In this document: in pieces, positions 6,217 to 15,373 of the stretch | Layout: every line of letters starts with the position of its first letter | Numbering within the stretch: the stretch's first letter is position 1 | Assembly (NCBI RefSeq): GCF_900543425.1 | Contig: NZ_UQRQ01000010.1 | Span: 1 to 64,000, forward strand | Direction: 5' to 3' | From: an uncultured Sanguibacteroides sp. | GTDB lineage: Bacteria; Bacteroidota; Bacteroidia; Bacteroidales; Marinifilaceae | DNA: 64,000 bases | Notes under the pieces: generated by a model | Seen by the model: only the letters and a program-made list of their open reading frames with translations | What the model was told of the DNA's origin: nothing | Database searches by the model: none | Made by a program: the position numbers and the translations under genes

Positions 6217-8001
6217 ATGACAATCGCGGAAAAAATAGCAGAACTCAGAAGAATTATGGACCGGGAAAATATAGCAGCTTATGTTATTTCCGGTACGGAT
6301 CCTCATAATAGTGAATATTTACCTGCTCCCTGGCAACAACGGAAATGGATATCCGGGTTTACAGGGTCTTTCGGTACGGTCGTCGTTACCATGAATCACG
6401 TGGGACTATGGACTGATACCCGGTATTTTATTCAGGCTGAACAAGAATTGAGTGGAACAGAAATCGAATTACACAAATTACGTATTCCTGGAGCTGTTGA
6501 TTATCCTCAATGGTTATTCGAGCATTTGAAACAAGATGAAAAAGTCGGTATAGATGGATTTTGTATGTCCGTCAATGATGTCCGTATTTTAAAAGATACA
6601 TTGTCTCTTAAAAACATAGCGGTTTGTGAAAAAACGGATCTTCTGGGTGAAATATGGTTGGATCGTCCGGCTTTTCCCTTAGGTAAATTAATCGTACTAC
6701 CCGATCAGTATACTGGGGAAACTGTCGGGAGTAAAATTGAAAAAATACGGGAATTCATTATTAGTAATAATAGCAACTATATTTTGTTCTCTGCTTTGGA
6801 TGAAATTGCCTGGCTTTATAATATCCGTTGTGATGATATTCCCTATAATCCGGTCGCCATTGCTTATGCCTTAATTGACAAGGAGAAAGCCCATTTGTTT
6901 ATAAAACAGGATAAAATCACATCGGAAATCGGTAGTCAACTCCGCGAGAACGGTATAGAGATACACGATTATCATCATCTTTTTCTTTACCTGGATGAAT
7001 TGGAGACTCCGGCCCGTTTTGTTTTAGACACGACCACCTGTAATTATGCCGTGTATCATCGTATCTTTCAGAAATTCGAAGTGAAAGAGATCGTTTCTCC
7101 CGTACCTTTATTGAAAACGGTTAAAAACGAGACCGAGTTAGCAGGATTTCGTCTGGCTTGCCGGAAAGATGCCGTTGCCCTGACTAAATTTTTCTATTGG
7201 CTCGAAAATACATTATCGACCCGAGCTGTTCCCGAGCTGGAAGCTGCTGCAATGTTACAAAAATTCAGAAGTACGGATTCCGAATACGTTTCCGATAGTT
7301 TCGAATGTATTTCCGCTTACGGTAAAAATGCTGCTTTGCCCCACTATTCCGCCACGGAAGAACATCAATCCGATATTCAGGCCAAAGGACTGTACCTGGT
7401 CGATTCCGGAGCGCAATATCTACACGGAACAACCGATATTACCCGCACTATGCCCGTGGGAGAATTGACCCGTTTGGAAAAAGAGGACTACACTTTGGTT
7501 TTAAAGGGAATGATCGATTTAAGTCGATTGGTATTTCCCAAAGGTTCCAGAGGGTGTAATATTGATATTGTTGCAAGGTTGCCTTTGTATATGAATCATA
7601 GGAATTTTGGACATGGGACCGGTCATGGCGTCGGGTATTTTCTAAACGTGCATGAGGGACCGCAATCTATTCGGCCTGATTTGAAAGATCAGGAAATAAT
7701 ACCGGGAATGGTGACTTCTAACGAGCCGGGATTATATCGGGAAGGTTGCCATGGTATCCGTCACGAAAACCTGATCGTTTGCTGTCAGGACACGATTAAC
7801 GAATTCGGAGAATTTTATAAATTCGAAACCATAACACTTTGTTATTTCGACACTTCAGCCCTGTTACCTGAACTTCTTGAAAAGGAAGAAATCGAATGGT
7901 TAAATCTTTATAACGAGCGGGTGTATCGAGAGGCTTCTCCGTATTTATCCGTGGAAGAAAGTGCCTGGCTTCGTAAAAAAACAAATCCTATTATCCGATA
8001 A
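6217..8001 (+). CDS. Xaa-Pro aminopeptidase (M24B family)
   Basis: Removes N-terminal residues that precede proline, using two metal ions; cytoplasmic, with no signal peptide. The 594-residue length fits the three-domain aminopeptidase P form (two creatinase-like N-terminal domains, then the pita-bread M24 domain from about residue 310). Metal ligands are visible: the first Asp in VDSGAQY, the second in TTDITRT, His in GHGTGHGVG, Glu in TSNEPGLY, and a last Glu in FYKFETITL. The segment HEGPQSIR is also typical. It is transcribed alone, from a promoter wrapped in XRE-type operator sites, and ends at a strong terminator. Confidence 0.94.
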   Translation: MTIAEKIAELRRIMDRENIAAYVISGTDPHNSEYLPAPWQQRKWISGFTGSFGTVVVTMNHVGLWTDTRYFIQAEQELSGTEIELHKLRIPGAVDYPQWLFEHLKQDEKVGIDGFCMSVNDVRILKDTLSLKNIAVCEKTDLLGEIWLDRPAFPLGKLIVLPDQYTGETVGSKIEKIREFIISNNSNYILFSALDEIAWLYNIRCDDIPYNPVAIAYALIDKEKAHLFIKQDKITSEIGSQLRENGIEIHDYHHLFLYLDELETPARFVLDTTTCNYAVYHRIFQKFEVKEIVSPVPLLKTVKNETELAGFRLACRKDAVALTKFFYWLENTLSTRAVPELEAAAMLQKFRSTDSEYVSDSFECISAYGKNAALPHYSATEEHQSDIQAKGLYLVDSGAQYLHGTTDITRTMPVGELTRLEKEDYTLVLKGMIDLSRLVFPKGSRGCNIDIVARLPLYMNHRNFGHGTGHGVGYFLNVHEGPQSIRPDLKDQEIIPGMVTSNEPGLYREGCHGIRHENLIVCCQDTINEFGEFYKFETITLCYFDTSALLPELLEKEEIEWLNLYNERVYREASPYLSVEESAWLRKKTNPIIR

Positions 8002-8033
8002 AAAAAAGAGGCGTTTTTACGCCTCTTTTTTTT
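8001..8033. terminator. Bidirectional rho-independent terminator
   Basis: GAGGCGT (8008-8014) pairs with ACGCCTC (8019-8025) around TTTT, flanked by an A run on the left and a T run on the right. It can end both the aminopeptidase gene and the convergent lipoprotein gene. Confidence 0.9.
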
Positions 8034-8047
8034 ATTCTTTAATCACA

Positions 8048-8752
8048 TTACAATTCGATTAAAATGCTTTCGCTGTCCAACACGATGTTGGCATCGGCCT
8101 GTACGGCACGAACCAATAATTGGTATTCGCCTTTAGCAAAGCCCGCGCTGATATCACTAATGGCAAAATCCACTCCACTCTCGGGACTGTTAGTAAATTG
8201 TTTACCCTGTATCAAGGAATAGGGTTCTCCTTTCGCTCCAATTCCGACAATATAAAAACTTGCGTTTTCCACCTTATTCCATTTGGCTTTAACTCTACCG
8301 TTTTCGTAAGATATTTCTGCTTTAAGCGCCCCTAATGTTTTTTCCGTCTCTTTTATATCGAATGACCACCCTGCAATCTCTTGTTTGGCATTCTTTACGG
8401 AAACCCTGTAAGTCCCCTTGGGAAAAGTAGAAGAGAATTGACTCATTAATATTTTACTTTGAGCACCTTGACCGTATGAATCGCTTATGGGTTCCATGCT
8501 AAGAATTCCGTCAGGACCCTGGCAGGCATAAGATTCCATTGCCTCATTGGCTATAATTTGAATATAAGGAAGAAATCTTTTTTCAACCCGTTCCGGCTCT
8601 CCCTCCTCCGTGATAACTGTATTTTTTTGAAGCACCACGGCATTTCTATACGTAATCGCAAAATCTGGATCGTCACTTTTCAAGCAAGAGCTCAATAACG
8701 TAACAGTCAATAATACAAAGATAAATTGCTTTAATCTTAAAATAGTTCTCAT
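8048..8752 (-). CDS. Lipoprotein of unknown function
   Basis: The 234-residue product starts with a lipoprotein signal (MRTILRLKQFIFVLLTVTLL) ending in lipobox LSSC, so the mature protein should be lipid-anchored and, as the next residues are LKSDD, possibly exported to the outer membrane or surface. I do not recognise the rest. Residues about 135-230 contain alternating hydrophobic strands and the phrase ENGRVKAKWNKVENASFYIVG, which resembles a fibronectin-III-like beta-sandwich. It is divergent from the ECF sigma gene; a 14-bp palindrome lies between them. Confidence 0.75.
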   Translation of the reverse strand: MRTILRLKQFIFVLLTVTLLSSCLKSDDPDFAITYRNAVVLQKNTVITEEGEPERVEKRFLPYIQIIANEAMESYACQGPDGILSMEPISDSYGQGAQSKILMSQFSSTFPKGTYRVSVKNAKQEIAGWSFDIKETEKTLGALKAEISYENGRVKAKWNKVENASFYIVGIGAKGEPYSLIQGKQFTNSPESGVDFAISDISAGFAKGEYQLLVRAVQADANIVLDSESILIEL

Positions 8753-8811
8753 CTTTAGTTGTTTTTATTGTTTAAAATAATTAAATCGCACACAGATTCC
8801 GTGTTTCATGG

Positions 8812-8825
8812 TGCGAATATTCGCA
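8812..8825. promoter_or_regulatory. 14-bp palindrome between lipoprotein and ECF sigma genes
   Basis: TGCGAATATTCGCA is a perfect palindrome in the 191-bp divergent spacer. It could be an operator. The adjacent run of seven A would make it a weak terminator only in the minus direction, where no transcript is expected, so the operator reading is preferred. Confidence 0.35.
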
Positions 8826-8943
8826 AAAAAACAATACGATGCAAAAAAAAAGGAAGCTTTTTCTCTGATAATGAAGTTTTTTTATTTTTTCATGAAATCA
8901 ACGCAACCTTTAGTAAATTCGTGCATCTTAGAGTTAGTTATCG

Positions 8944-9477
8944 ATGTATACTTTGGAGAAAATAATAGAAAAATGCAAAAAAGGCAATCGACAAGCCGGG
9001 GAACAACTCTATCGTATGTTCTCCTCTAAAATGTTTGCAGTTTGCATTCAATATTCCAAAACACGTGAAGAGGCAGAAGATAACTTACAGGACGGTTTTA
9101 TTAAAACGTTGGAATGTATAGGGCAGTATTCCGGAAAAGGTTCTTTCGAGGGATGGATGAAACGTGTTTTTATCAATATTGCCCTTGAGAAATACCGGAA
9201 AAATAATCCTGTCCAGTTAGTGGAAGAGATCCCGGACATCGAAACGGAAGATATCGATGCGGGGCTAAATATTCCTTCGGAAGTGTTGTTTGATTTTGTG
9301 AGCCAATTACCGGAAAAATATCGGCTGGTATTTAACTTATACGTGATGGAGGATTTATCTCATAAAGAGATTGCTTCCATGCTCGGTATTTCAGACGGCA
9401 CTTCAAAATCGAACCTGGCAAGAGCAAAAGAGATTTTAAAGAAAAAAATTAACACATACCTAAGTTATGAGCAATAA
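8944..9477 (+). CDS. ECF RNA polymerase sigma factor
   Basis: A 177-residue sigma-70 factor of the extracytoplasmic-function type. Region 2 covers about residues 22-85 (TREEAEDNLQDGFIKTLECI and SFEGWMKRVFINIALEKYRK), and region 4 about 118-172 (LPEKYRLVFNLYVMEDLSHKEIASMLG, an HTH that recognises the -35-like element). It overlaps the next gene by 11 bp, implying translational coupling; that partner has one membrane span and is the likely regulator of its activity. No classical zinc anti-sigma gene is present. Confidence 0.92.
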   Translation: MYTLEKIIEKCKKGNRQAGEQLYRMFSSKMFAVCIQYSKTREEAEDNLQDGFIKTLECIGQYSGKGSFEGWMKRVFINIALEKYRKNNPVQLVEEIPDIETEDIDAGLNIPSEVLFDFVSQLPEKYRLVFNLYVMEDLSHKEIASMLGISDGTSKSNLARAKEILKKKINTYLSYEQ

Positions 9478-10729
9478 TTTAGAAAAACTATTTAAAACGG
9501 CCTTGGAAGAGGTTACTGTCGATCCGCCGGCAAGGGTGTGGACCGGCATAGATTCTCGTCTGGCGGTTAAGCAAAACAGACATAGGCGGTTATTCATATA
9601 TAGTGGAGCGGCGGCGGCAATAGTCTTGCTTCTCTCCTCGCTTTTTATGCTTCAACAAGAAAGGAAAGAGACGATTTATACTTCGTCGGCAAAAATTCAA
9701 CCCTTAAAGCCCCAGGAGCCTCAAATTCTGGCATATCATTCGCCGATCCCGACCATCCCTCCGGTCAACTACCGAAAAGTCAAAGAATCCGAAACCCAGG
9801 CTCCGGTCAAGGTCAATCCGATGACGGTTCAAGCTTCCAGTCCTAACTTGTTGTCGGTGTCGCACCCGGTAGGCGAGTTAAAAAATGCGGCCATTCGCGA
9901 GAATTTTATTCCTTTAATAAATAAAGAAGCATTAGAAAATCAACGTCAATATCTCAAATTACTTGCAGAACGGCCGACAGTAGAAAAAAAGAAACTGAAT
10001 TTAAAATATACCGTTGGCGGTTATGTCTCTCCGGGATACTCTTCGGGTAGCTACCGCATGGAAAACAAACAAAGCCGACTTGTTAATTACACGGACGACC
10101 AAATGAGTGGAATCTTTAATATGAACGGGGGAATTACTTTTGCCGTATCACCCGGAAAACGGATCTCTATCGAAACGGGAATCGGTTACACCCGTGTCGG
10201 CCAAAAAACGAGTGATTCCAAGGTTTTTGTTCCCCGGACAAATGCCATGATGAGCGGTTACAATATGCAAACGCAGGTATTTACCCCGCTCGGGAATGTA
10301 AGAAGTCGATCGAAAGCCGCCGTATTCGTCTCTAACTCTCAGTTATTGAGAAGTAATAACGAGACAACGGGAAGTATCGAACAGGAGTTCGATGCCATAG
10401 AAGTACCTCTTTCCCTTCGCTATTACCTGAATAACAATAGACTGAAATTCAGTATACTGGGAGGATTTGGCGCAAGCTTTATGGTGCGAAACATGACCTA
10501 TTTACGGTATGAAGGTGTAAAAGAAAAGATGGGAGAAACCGATCATATTCGTCGTTTTAACATGAGTACTCATGTCGGTTTCGGGGTTGAATATCCGGTT
10601 AGTAAATCGATTTACTTAAAGGTAGAACCCGGCTTCAGGTATTACTTACAATCCTTGAGTAAGGATCCGGATATTCGATTCAATCCTTATTCTTTTACCT
10701 TTTCTACCGGCTTCGGGATATCTTTTTAA
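9467..10729 (+). CDS. Sigma-linked membrane protein with C-terminal beta-barrel-like domain
   Basis: A 420-residue protein translated in overlap with the sigma factor. It has three visible parts: a short cytoplasmic N-terminus (about 1-41; LEKLFKTALEEV...PPARVWTGID) that resembles sigma-binding tails in Bacteroidetes; one membrane span (about 42-64, rich in A, I and L); and a proline-rich periplasmic linker (about 65-180) leading to a C-terminal region (about 185-420) of alternating strands ending in an aromatic-poor GFGISF. The last part resembles the PorT-like outer-membrane beta-barrel families. It is probably the sensor/anti-sigma partner. Function is inferred from gene order and topology. 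Confidence 0.75.
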   Translation: MSNNLEKLFKTALEEVTVDPPARVWTGIDSRLAVKQNRHRRLFIYSGAAAAIVLLLSSLFMLQQERKETIYTSSAKIQPLKPQEPQILAYHSPIPTIPPVNYRKVKESETQAPVKVNPMTVQASSPNLLSVSHPVGELKNAAIRENFIPLINKEALENQRQYLKLLAERPTVEKKKLNLKYTVGGYVSPGYSSGSYRMENKQSRLVNYTDDQMSGIFNMNGGITFAVSPGKRISIETGIGYTRVGQKTSDSKVFVPRTNAMMSGYNMQTQVFTPLGNVRSRSKAAVFVSNSQLLRSNNETTGSIEQEFDAIEVPLSLRYYLNNNRLKFSILGGFGASFMVRNMTYLRYEGVKEKMGETDHIRRFNMSTHVGFGVEYPVSKSIYLKVEPGFRYYLQSLSKDPDIRFNPYSFTFSTGFGISF

Positions 10730-10735
10730 GAGAGG

Positions 10736-11254
10736 TTAATACTTACGATTTAATATTTCACTCGCGATAATCGCTTCCGGCAAATCAAAATGAATTGTAC
10801 CGGAAGTCGATTTTTCATTCGTGTCGCTCTCCTGCATATCATTCTCATGTAATTGGAATAAAGCGGCAAATCGTTTGTCTCTCATATCTTTTCGAGCCTG
10901 TTGATCGCTCCTTAATATTTTCATCCTCTCCTCGTCCGACTTGCCAAAATGAGCGATGGCTTCAGCTTCCTTTCTCTTAATAAAATCCGGTATAATTTGT
11001 TTTTCCATGCTGACTTCCGGTTCCACTCTCTCCGTCTTTTGAGGCGAAATCTCTGCCTGTTTACCGAAAATTTGATCAAAAAAGTCTCCCTCTTCTTCTT
11101 CCGCCGGAACGAAAATTTCCGGTCGAGTAGTTTCCTGCTTCGAAGAGGTTTGCATTTTCCTTTTTTTATCCTTGGAAGACCTTAAAGCCCCCAAGACACT
11201 GGCTCCAATGGTCAATGCTATATATACTAAAATATCCAAAGCGTTGTCACTCAT
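10736..11254 (-). CDS. Small membrane-anchored protein of unknown function
   Basis: About 172 residues. One N-terminal hydrophobic segment (ALDILVYIALTIGASVLGAL) anchors it, followed by a very charged cytoplasmic-type tail with an acidic patch (EEEEGDFFDQIFG) and a short ordered C-terminus (FDLPEAIIASEILNRKY). The open frame reaches a TTG at 11281, but ATG 11254 is a better start because it puts the membrane span at the N-terminus. I do not recognise a family. It is convergent with the sigma-linked gene (6-bp gap) and divergent from purH. Confidence 0.65.
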   Translation of the reverse strand: MSDNALDILVYIALTIGASVLGALRSSKDKKRKMQTSSKQETTRPEIFVPAEEEEGDFFDQIFGKQAEISPQKTERVEPEVSMEKQIIPDFIKRKEAEAIAHFGKSDEERMKILRSDQQARKDMRDKRFAALFQLHENDMQESDTNEKSTSGTIHFDLPEAIIASEILNRKY

Positions 11255-11390
11255 AATAATATCATTTTTAGTGTCGATCAAATATAACTATTTTTTATAT
11301 CCCTACGCCTCTGACGCAAGAAAAATATTTTTCCTATATATTTTTTCTATGAAAATATATACTCGACATGTAAAATAACTTTCTTTTTTT

Positions 11391-11398
11391 TACCTTTG
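11391..11398 (+). promoter_or_regulatory. purH-mre operon promoter, -7 element
   Basis: TACCTTTG matches TAnnTTTG and lies 48 bp before the purH ATG. No clear -33 element is visible. It could drive the whole purH-mreBCD-mrdA-rodA cluster. Confidence 0.55.
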
Positions 11399-11446
11399 TC
11401 AACGAGTATAATTTGATTTCGTTTAAGAAAAATAAAATAAATCCGG

Positions 11447-12985
11447 ATGAGAACGAAAAAAGCATTGGTTAGTGTATTTGACAAAAGTGGAATTGTTGAC
11501 TTTGCTAAATCTCTAAATTCTATGGGGTGGGAAATTATTTCTACCGGAGGAACATCAAAAAAATTAAAGGAAGAAGGTATTCAGGTGAAAGATATTTCTG
11601 ACCTGACGAAGTTTCCGGAATGTTTCGACGGGAGGGTGAAGACACTACACCCCAACGTGGAAGGCGGTATTTTAGCAATCAGAGACAATGATAAACATAA
11701 ACGGCAAATGGCCGAATTGGGTATAGAACCCATCGATATGGTGGTTTGTAATTTATATCCTTTCAAACAAACGATTTTGAAAGAGGGAGTCTCACATGAA
11801 GAGATCATCGAAAATATAGATATTGGTGGACCTACTATGATCCGGGCGGCCGCTAAAAATTATCCTTTCGTGACGGTTATTACCGATCCGGAAGATTACG
11901 AACGGGTCATTACCGAAATAAAGGAAAACGGAGACACCTTACCGGAGACCAAAGAACAATTGGCTGCCAAAGTATTTATTCATACATCGCATTACGATGC
12001 TTTGATTGCCGATTACTTCTCTAAACGATTGCATATTACCTCTCCGAAAACCATGACCCTGACTTACGAAAAGAAGCAAGATTTAAGATATGGAGAAAAT
12101 CCGCATCAGGCAGCGACCTTCTATAGTTGTATTCAGGAGACGGAAGGGACATTAACGGGAGCGATTCAACTACAAGGTAAGGAATTATCCTACAACAATA
12201 TCGGAGATACGGACGGCGCCTTAGAGGCATTAAAAGAGTTTGATGAACCTACGATCGTAGCGGCAAAACATGCTAATCCTTGTGGTGTAGGGAGTGCCGC
12301 AACCTTAGCGGAAGCTTTTCAAAAAGCGTATGATGCGGATCCCGTGTCCATATATGGAGGAATCGTAGCGGCCAACCGGGAAATAGACAAGGCTACCGCT
12401 GAAAAAATGGCTCCTGTATTTTTAGAGGTAATCGTGGCCCCCGCTTTTTCCGAAGAAGCGTTATCCGTTTTCTCCAAAAAGAAAAATTTAAGATTATTGC
12501 AAGTAAAAGATATCAGTCGCAGGGCATACACTACACCTAAAGCTAAAACGGTTTTGGGCGGCTTATTGATTCAGGACATGGATCAACAGCTAATCGAGGG
12601 GGAACCTCAAGTGGTAACTCAGCGTCGTCCGACGGAAGACGAAATGAAAGACCTACTCTTTGCCTGGAAAGTTGTAAAGCATACTAAGTCTAATGCTATT
12701 GTAATTGCAAAGGACAAGTGTACGACAGGAGTCGGTCCGGGACAGGTCAGTCGTATCTGGGCATTGGAAAATGCAATTCGTCAGGGAGCAGAACGTATTC
12801 CGGGTAGCGTTATGGCATCCGATGCGTTTTTTCCTTTTGCCGATTGTGTGGAGGCTGCCCATAAGGCGGGGATCACGGCTATCATCCAACCCGGAGGCTC
12901 TATCCGAGATCAGGAATCGATCGATGCCGCCGACAAATACGGGATTGCAATGATTTTTACAGGTATGAGACATTTTAAACATTAA
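11447..12985 (+). CDS. purH: Bifunctional AICAR formyltransferase / IMP cyclohydrolase
   Basis: Performs the last two steps of purine synthesis: formylation of AICAR with 10-formyl-THF and ring closure to IMP. The 512 residues give the two expected domains: the N-terminal IMP cyclohydrolase (MGS-like fold; ISTGGTSKKL, CFDGRVKTLHP, NIDIGGPTMIRAAAKN) and the C-terminal transformylase with KHANPCGVG, FFPFADCVE and IQPGGSIRDQE. It is the first gene of the cluster; its TAA overlaps the mreB ATG by one base (TAATG). The 10-formyl-THF it uses is supplied by the fhs gene at 47.6 kb. Confidence 0.97.
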   Translation: MRTKKALVSVFDKSGIVDFAKSLNSMGWEIISTGGTSKKLKEEGIQVKDISDLTKFPECFDGRVKTLHPNVEGGILAIRDNDKHKRQMAELGIEPIDMVVCNLYPFKQTILKEGVSHEEIIENIDIGGPTMIRAAAKNYPFVTVITDPEDYERVITEIKENGDTLPETKEQLAAKVFIHTSHYDALIADYFSKRLHITSPKTMTLTYEKKQDLRYGENPHQAATFYSCIQETEGTLTGAIQLQGKELSYNNIGDTDGALEALKEFDEPTIVAAKHANPCGVGSAATLAEAFQKAYDADPVSIYGGIVAANREIDKATAEKMAPVFLEVIVAPAFSEEALSVFSKKKNLRLLQVKDISRRAYTTPKAKTVLGGLLIQDMDQQLIEGEPQVVTQRRPTEDEMKDLLFAWKVVKHTKSNAIVIAKDKCTTGVGPGQVSRIWALENAIRQGAERIPGSVMASDAFFPFADCVEAAHKAGITAIIQPGGSIRDQESIDAADKYGIAMIFTGMRHFKH

Positions 12986-14013
12986 TGAGTATGAGTTTAT
13001 TTTCTTTTTTAACACAAGATATTGCGATAGATTTAGGAACAGCAAACACCATTATCATCATGAACGATAAAATGGTGGTAAATGAACCCTCTATCGTAGC
13101 CATAGATAAAAAATCGGAAAAAGTAATCGCAATTGGGGAAAAAGCCCGGCAAATGCAAGGAAAAACCCATGATTATATCAAAACTATCCGTCCGCTGCGC
13201 GATGGGGTTATTGCAGACTTTAACGCTGCCGAACAGATGATCCGGGGAATGATTAAAATGGCTAATGGAAAAGGTAAGTTCTTCTCCCCTTCTTTACGAA
13301 TCGTCGTATGTATCCCTTCCGGAAGTACGGAGGTTGAAATAAGGGCTGTACGCGATTCCGCCGAACACGCAGGAGGACGCGATGTATATATGATTTATGA
13401 ACCGATGGCTGCCGCATTGGGTATCGGTTTGGATGTGGAAGCCCCGGAAGGAAACATGATTGTTGATATCGGTGGTGGAACTACAGAGATTGCGGTTATT
13501 TCCTTGGGTGGTATAGTTAGCAACAAATCGATTCGTATAGCAGGTGACGATTTGACGGACGATATTCAGGAATACATGCGCCACCAACACAACATAAAGA
13601 TTGGCGAAAGGACCGCGGAGGAAATTAAAATTCATGTGGGGTCAGCTCTGTCCGAATTGGACGAACCGCCTGCTGATTTTGTGGTACAAGGTCCGAATCA
13701 AATGACCTCCCTCCCGGTAGAAGTCCCTGTTTCTTATCAGGAAATCGCTCACTGTATCGAGAAATCGATTTCTAAAATTGAAATCGCTATTTTAGGTGCA
13801 TTGGAACAGACTCCACCTGAATTGTATGCCGATATTGTGAATAAAGGTATTTACCTGGCCGGAGGCGGAGCTCTGTTACGGGGGTTGGACAAACGGCTTT
13901 CTGATAAACTGAATATCCCGTTCCATATAGCAGAAGACCCGCTTCGTGCTGTGGCTCGAGGAACCGGAATCGCACTAAAAAACGTAGATAAATTCTCATT
14001 CCTTATTCGATAA
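12985..14013 (+). CDS. mreB: Rod-shape-determining actin homologue MreB
   Basis: MreB polymerises under the inner membrane and positions the elongation machinery. The 342-residue protein has the actin-fold nucleotide motifs: IAIDLGTANTIIIM (phosphate 1), VDIGGGTTEIAVISLGG (phosphate 2) and LAGGGALLRGLD (adenosine). The N-terminal MSMSLFSFL is hydrophobic and may act as a membrane-binding segment. It begins at the TAATG junction with purH, and mreC follows after 3 bp. Confidence 0.97.
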   Translation: MSMSLFSFLTQDIAIDLGTANTIIIMNDKMVVNEPSIVAIDKKSEKVIAIGEKARQMQGKTHDYIKTIRPLRDGVIADFNAAEQMIRGMIKMANGKGKFFSPSLRIVVCIPSGSTEVEIRAVRDSAEHAGGRDVYMIYEPMAAALGIGLDVEAPEGNMIVDIGGGTTEIAVISLGGIVSNKSIRIAGDDLTDDIQEYMRHQHNIKIGERTAEEIKIHVGSALSELDEPPADFVVQGPNQMTSLPVEVPVSYQEIAHCIEKSISKIEIAILGALEQTPPELYADIVNKGIYLAGGGALLRGLDKRLSDKLNIPFHIAEDPLRAVARGTGIALKNVDKFSFLIR

Positions 14014-14016
14014 GAA

Positions 14017-14844
14017 GTGAAAGAAATTATAAGACTGATACTTAAGTATCATTTTACTATAATTTTTATATTATTGGAAGTTTTATGCTTTTCTCTGATA
14101 GTCAATAATAACGACTATCAGAGAGTTGTATTCTCCCAATACTCTTCTTCTGTATTTGACTACATTTCCTCCGTTACCACGGAAATCAAAAATTATTTTT
14201 GGTTAGCCGAGCGAAACCAGGCCTTGGTAAAAGAGAATGTAGTTCTAAAAAAACAACTGGAAATTTTAAATTCAAAAAAAGATAGTTTAGAAGAAAAATC
14301 TTTTGTTATAGATAGCTGTACACTATACAACTATATGGATGCGAAGGTTGTGAATGCAACTTTCAATCGGACCAAAAATTATTTGACGCTAAACCGGGGA
14401 GGTCAGGACAAGGTTCGGAAAGAGATGGCGGTATGTTCCCCGGAGGGAGTGGTCGGTTTAGTACAGGACACGAGTGAACATTATTCTGTTGTTATCCCGT
14501 TGATCAATGTGAATTCAAGGATTTCGGCAAAAATAAAGAAAAACGGGTATTACGGGTCATTGCAATGGGACGGGAGCGATTATCGTTACTCTTATTTGAA
14601 CGATATACCCTACCACGTGGAGATCAGTCCGGGAGATACGATTGTCACCTCCGGTTTCTCCTCTATTTTCCCGGAAGGCTTACTGATTGGTTTCGTCGAA
14701 TCAGCCAGTCGGGAGACGGCTAACTTTTTAGCCATAAAAGTACGTTTGGCCGTAGATTTTAAGAAACTTTACGATGTTTACATCGTGAGTGATTATTGGA
14801 AGGACGAGAAAAAAAGATTAGAAGGAAACAATTACCATGAATAA
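14017..14844 (+). CDS. mreC: Rod-shape-determining protein MreC
   Basis: A 275-residue bitopic protein linking MreB to periplasmic wall synthesis. One membrane span (about 10-30) is followed by a coiled coil (about 55-92, KENVVLKKQLEILNSKKDSL) and the beta-rich C-terminal domain with the family's typical CSPEGVVGLV and GDTIVTSGFSSIFPEGLLIG phrases. It starts with GTG three bases after mreB and overlaps mreD by 8 bp, so the three genes are translated together. Confidence 0.95.
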   Translation: MKEIIRLILKYHFTIIFILLEVLCFSLIVNNNDYQRVVFSQYSSSVFDYISSVTTEIKNYFWLAERNQALVKENVVLKKQLEILNSKKDSLEEKSFVIDSCTLYNYMDAKVVNATFNRTKNYLTLNRGGQDKVRKEMAVCSPEGVVGLVQDTSEHYSVVIPLINVNSRISAKIKKNGYYGSLQWDGSDYRYSYLNDIPYHVEISPGDTIVTSGFSSIFPEGLLIGFVESASRETANFLAIKVRLAVDFKKLYDVYIVSDYWKDEKKRLEGNNYHE

Positions 14845-15343
14845 TATAAATTATTTTATCCATCTGTTTATACTGTGCATTATCCAGATTTTTATTTTGG
14901 ATCATATTCATCTTGGATCTTATTTTTATATTAATATCTATATTCTGGCAATTTATATTCTTCCTTACAAATTCAAAGGAATTCCCCTGTTGCTTTTTGG
15001 TTTTTTCTTGGGACTACTGATGGACTTGGCGGATAAAACCGTAGGAATTCATGCCGCAGCCTCCACCTTTACGGCCTATATCCGTCCCTGGCTGCTGCAA
15101 TTGACATCTAACCGGGAAAAACTGGATGATATTCACGGAGCCCAGCGATTGACGGAGTTCAATTGGTTCTTAAAATATTCGGGTCTGTCTACCCTTCTGT
15201 TCAATGTCGTTCTTATTTTTGCCGAAGCTTTCACTTTTAGCGATCTGTTTATCACTTTAATCCGAATAATTTTCAGTACTTTTATCTCTTGGCTGTTAAT
15301 CTTGCTTTATTACTTTATCGGATTAAAAAAGATAAACAGGTAA
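14837..15343 (+). CDS. mreD: Rod-shape-determining protein MreD
   Basis: A 168-residue integral membrane protein with about five hydrophobic segments, including IHLFILCIIQIFILDHIHLG, FYINIYILAIYILPY and a C-terminal FISWLLILLYYFIGL. The order mreC-mreD-mrdA and the 8-bp overlap with mreC make the assignment strong even though MreD sequences are poorly conserved; the central GFFLGLLMDLADKTVGIHA segment resembles the family. It works in the elongasome with MreC, PBP2 and RodA. Confidence 0.92.
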   Translation: MNNINYFIHLFILCIIQIFILDHIHLGSYFYINIYILAIYILPYKFKGIPLLLFGFFLGLLMDLADKTVGIHAAASTFTAYIRPWLLQLTSNREKLDDIHGAQRLTEFNWFLKYSGLSTLLFNVVLIFAEAFTFSDLFITLIRIIFSTFISWLLILLYYFIGLKKINR

Positions 15344-15373
15344 TATTCTTCGAATTGAAAAAGATTCATTCAA

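Noticed and set aside
9467..10729. Sigma-linked gene as the start of a SusCD/TonB-type uptake locus
   Set aside because: No TonB-dependent receptor or SusD-like lipoprotein follows; the product is a single-span protein with a barrel-like tail.
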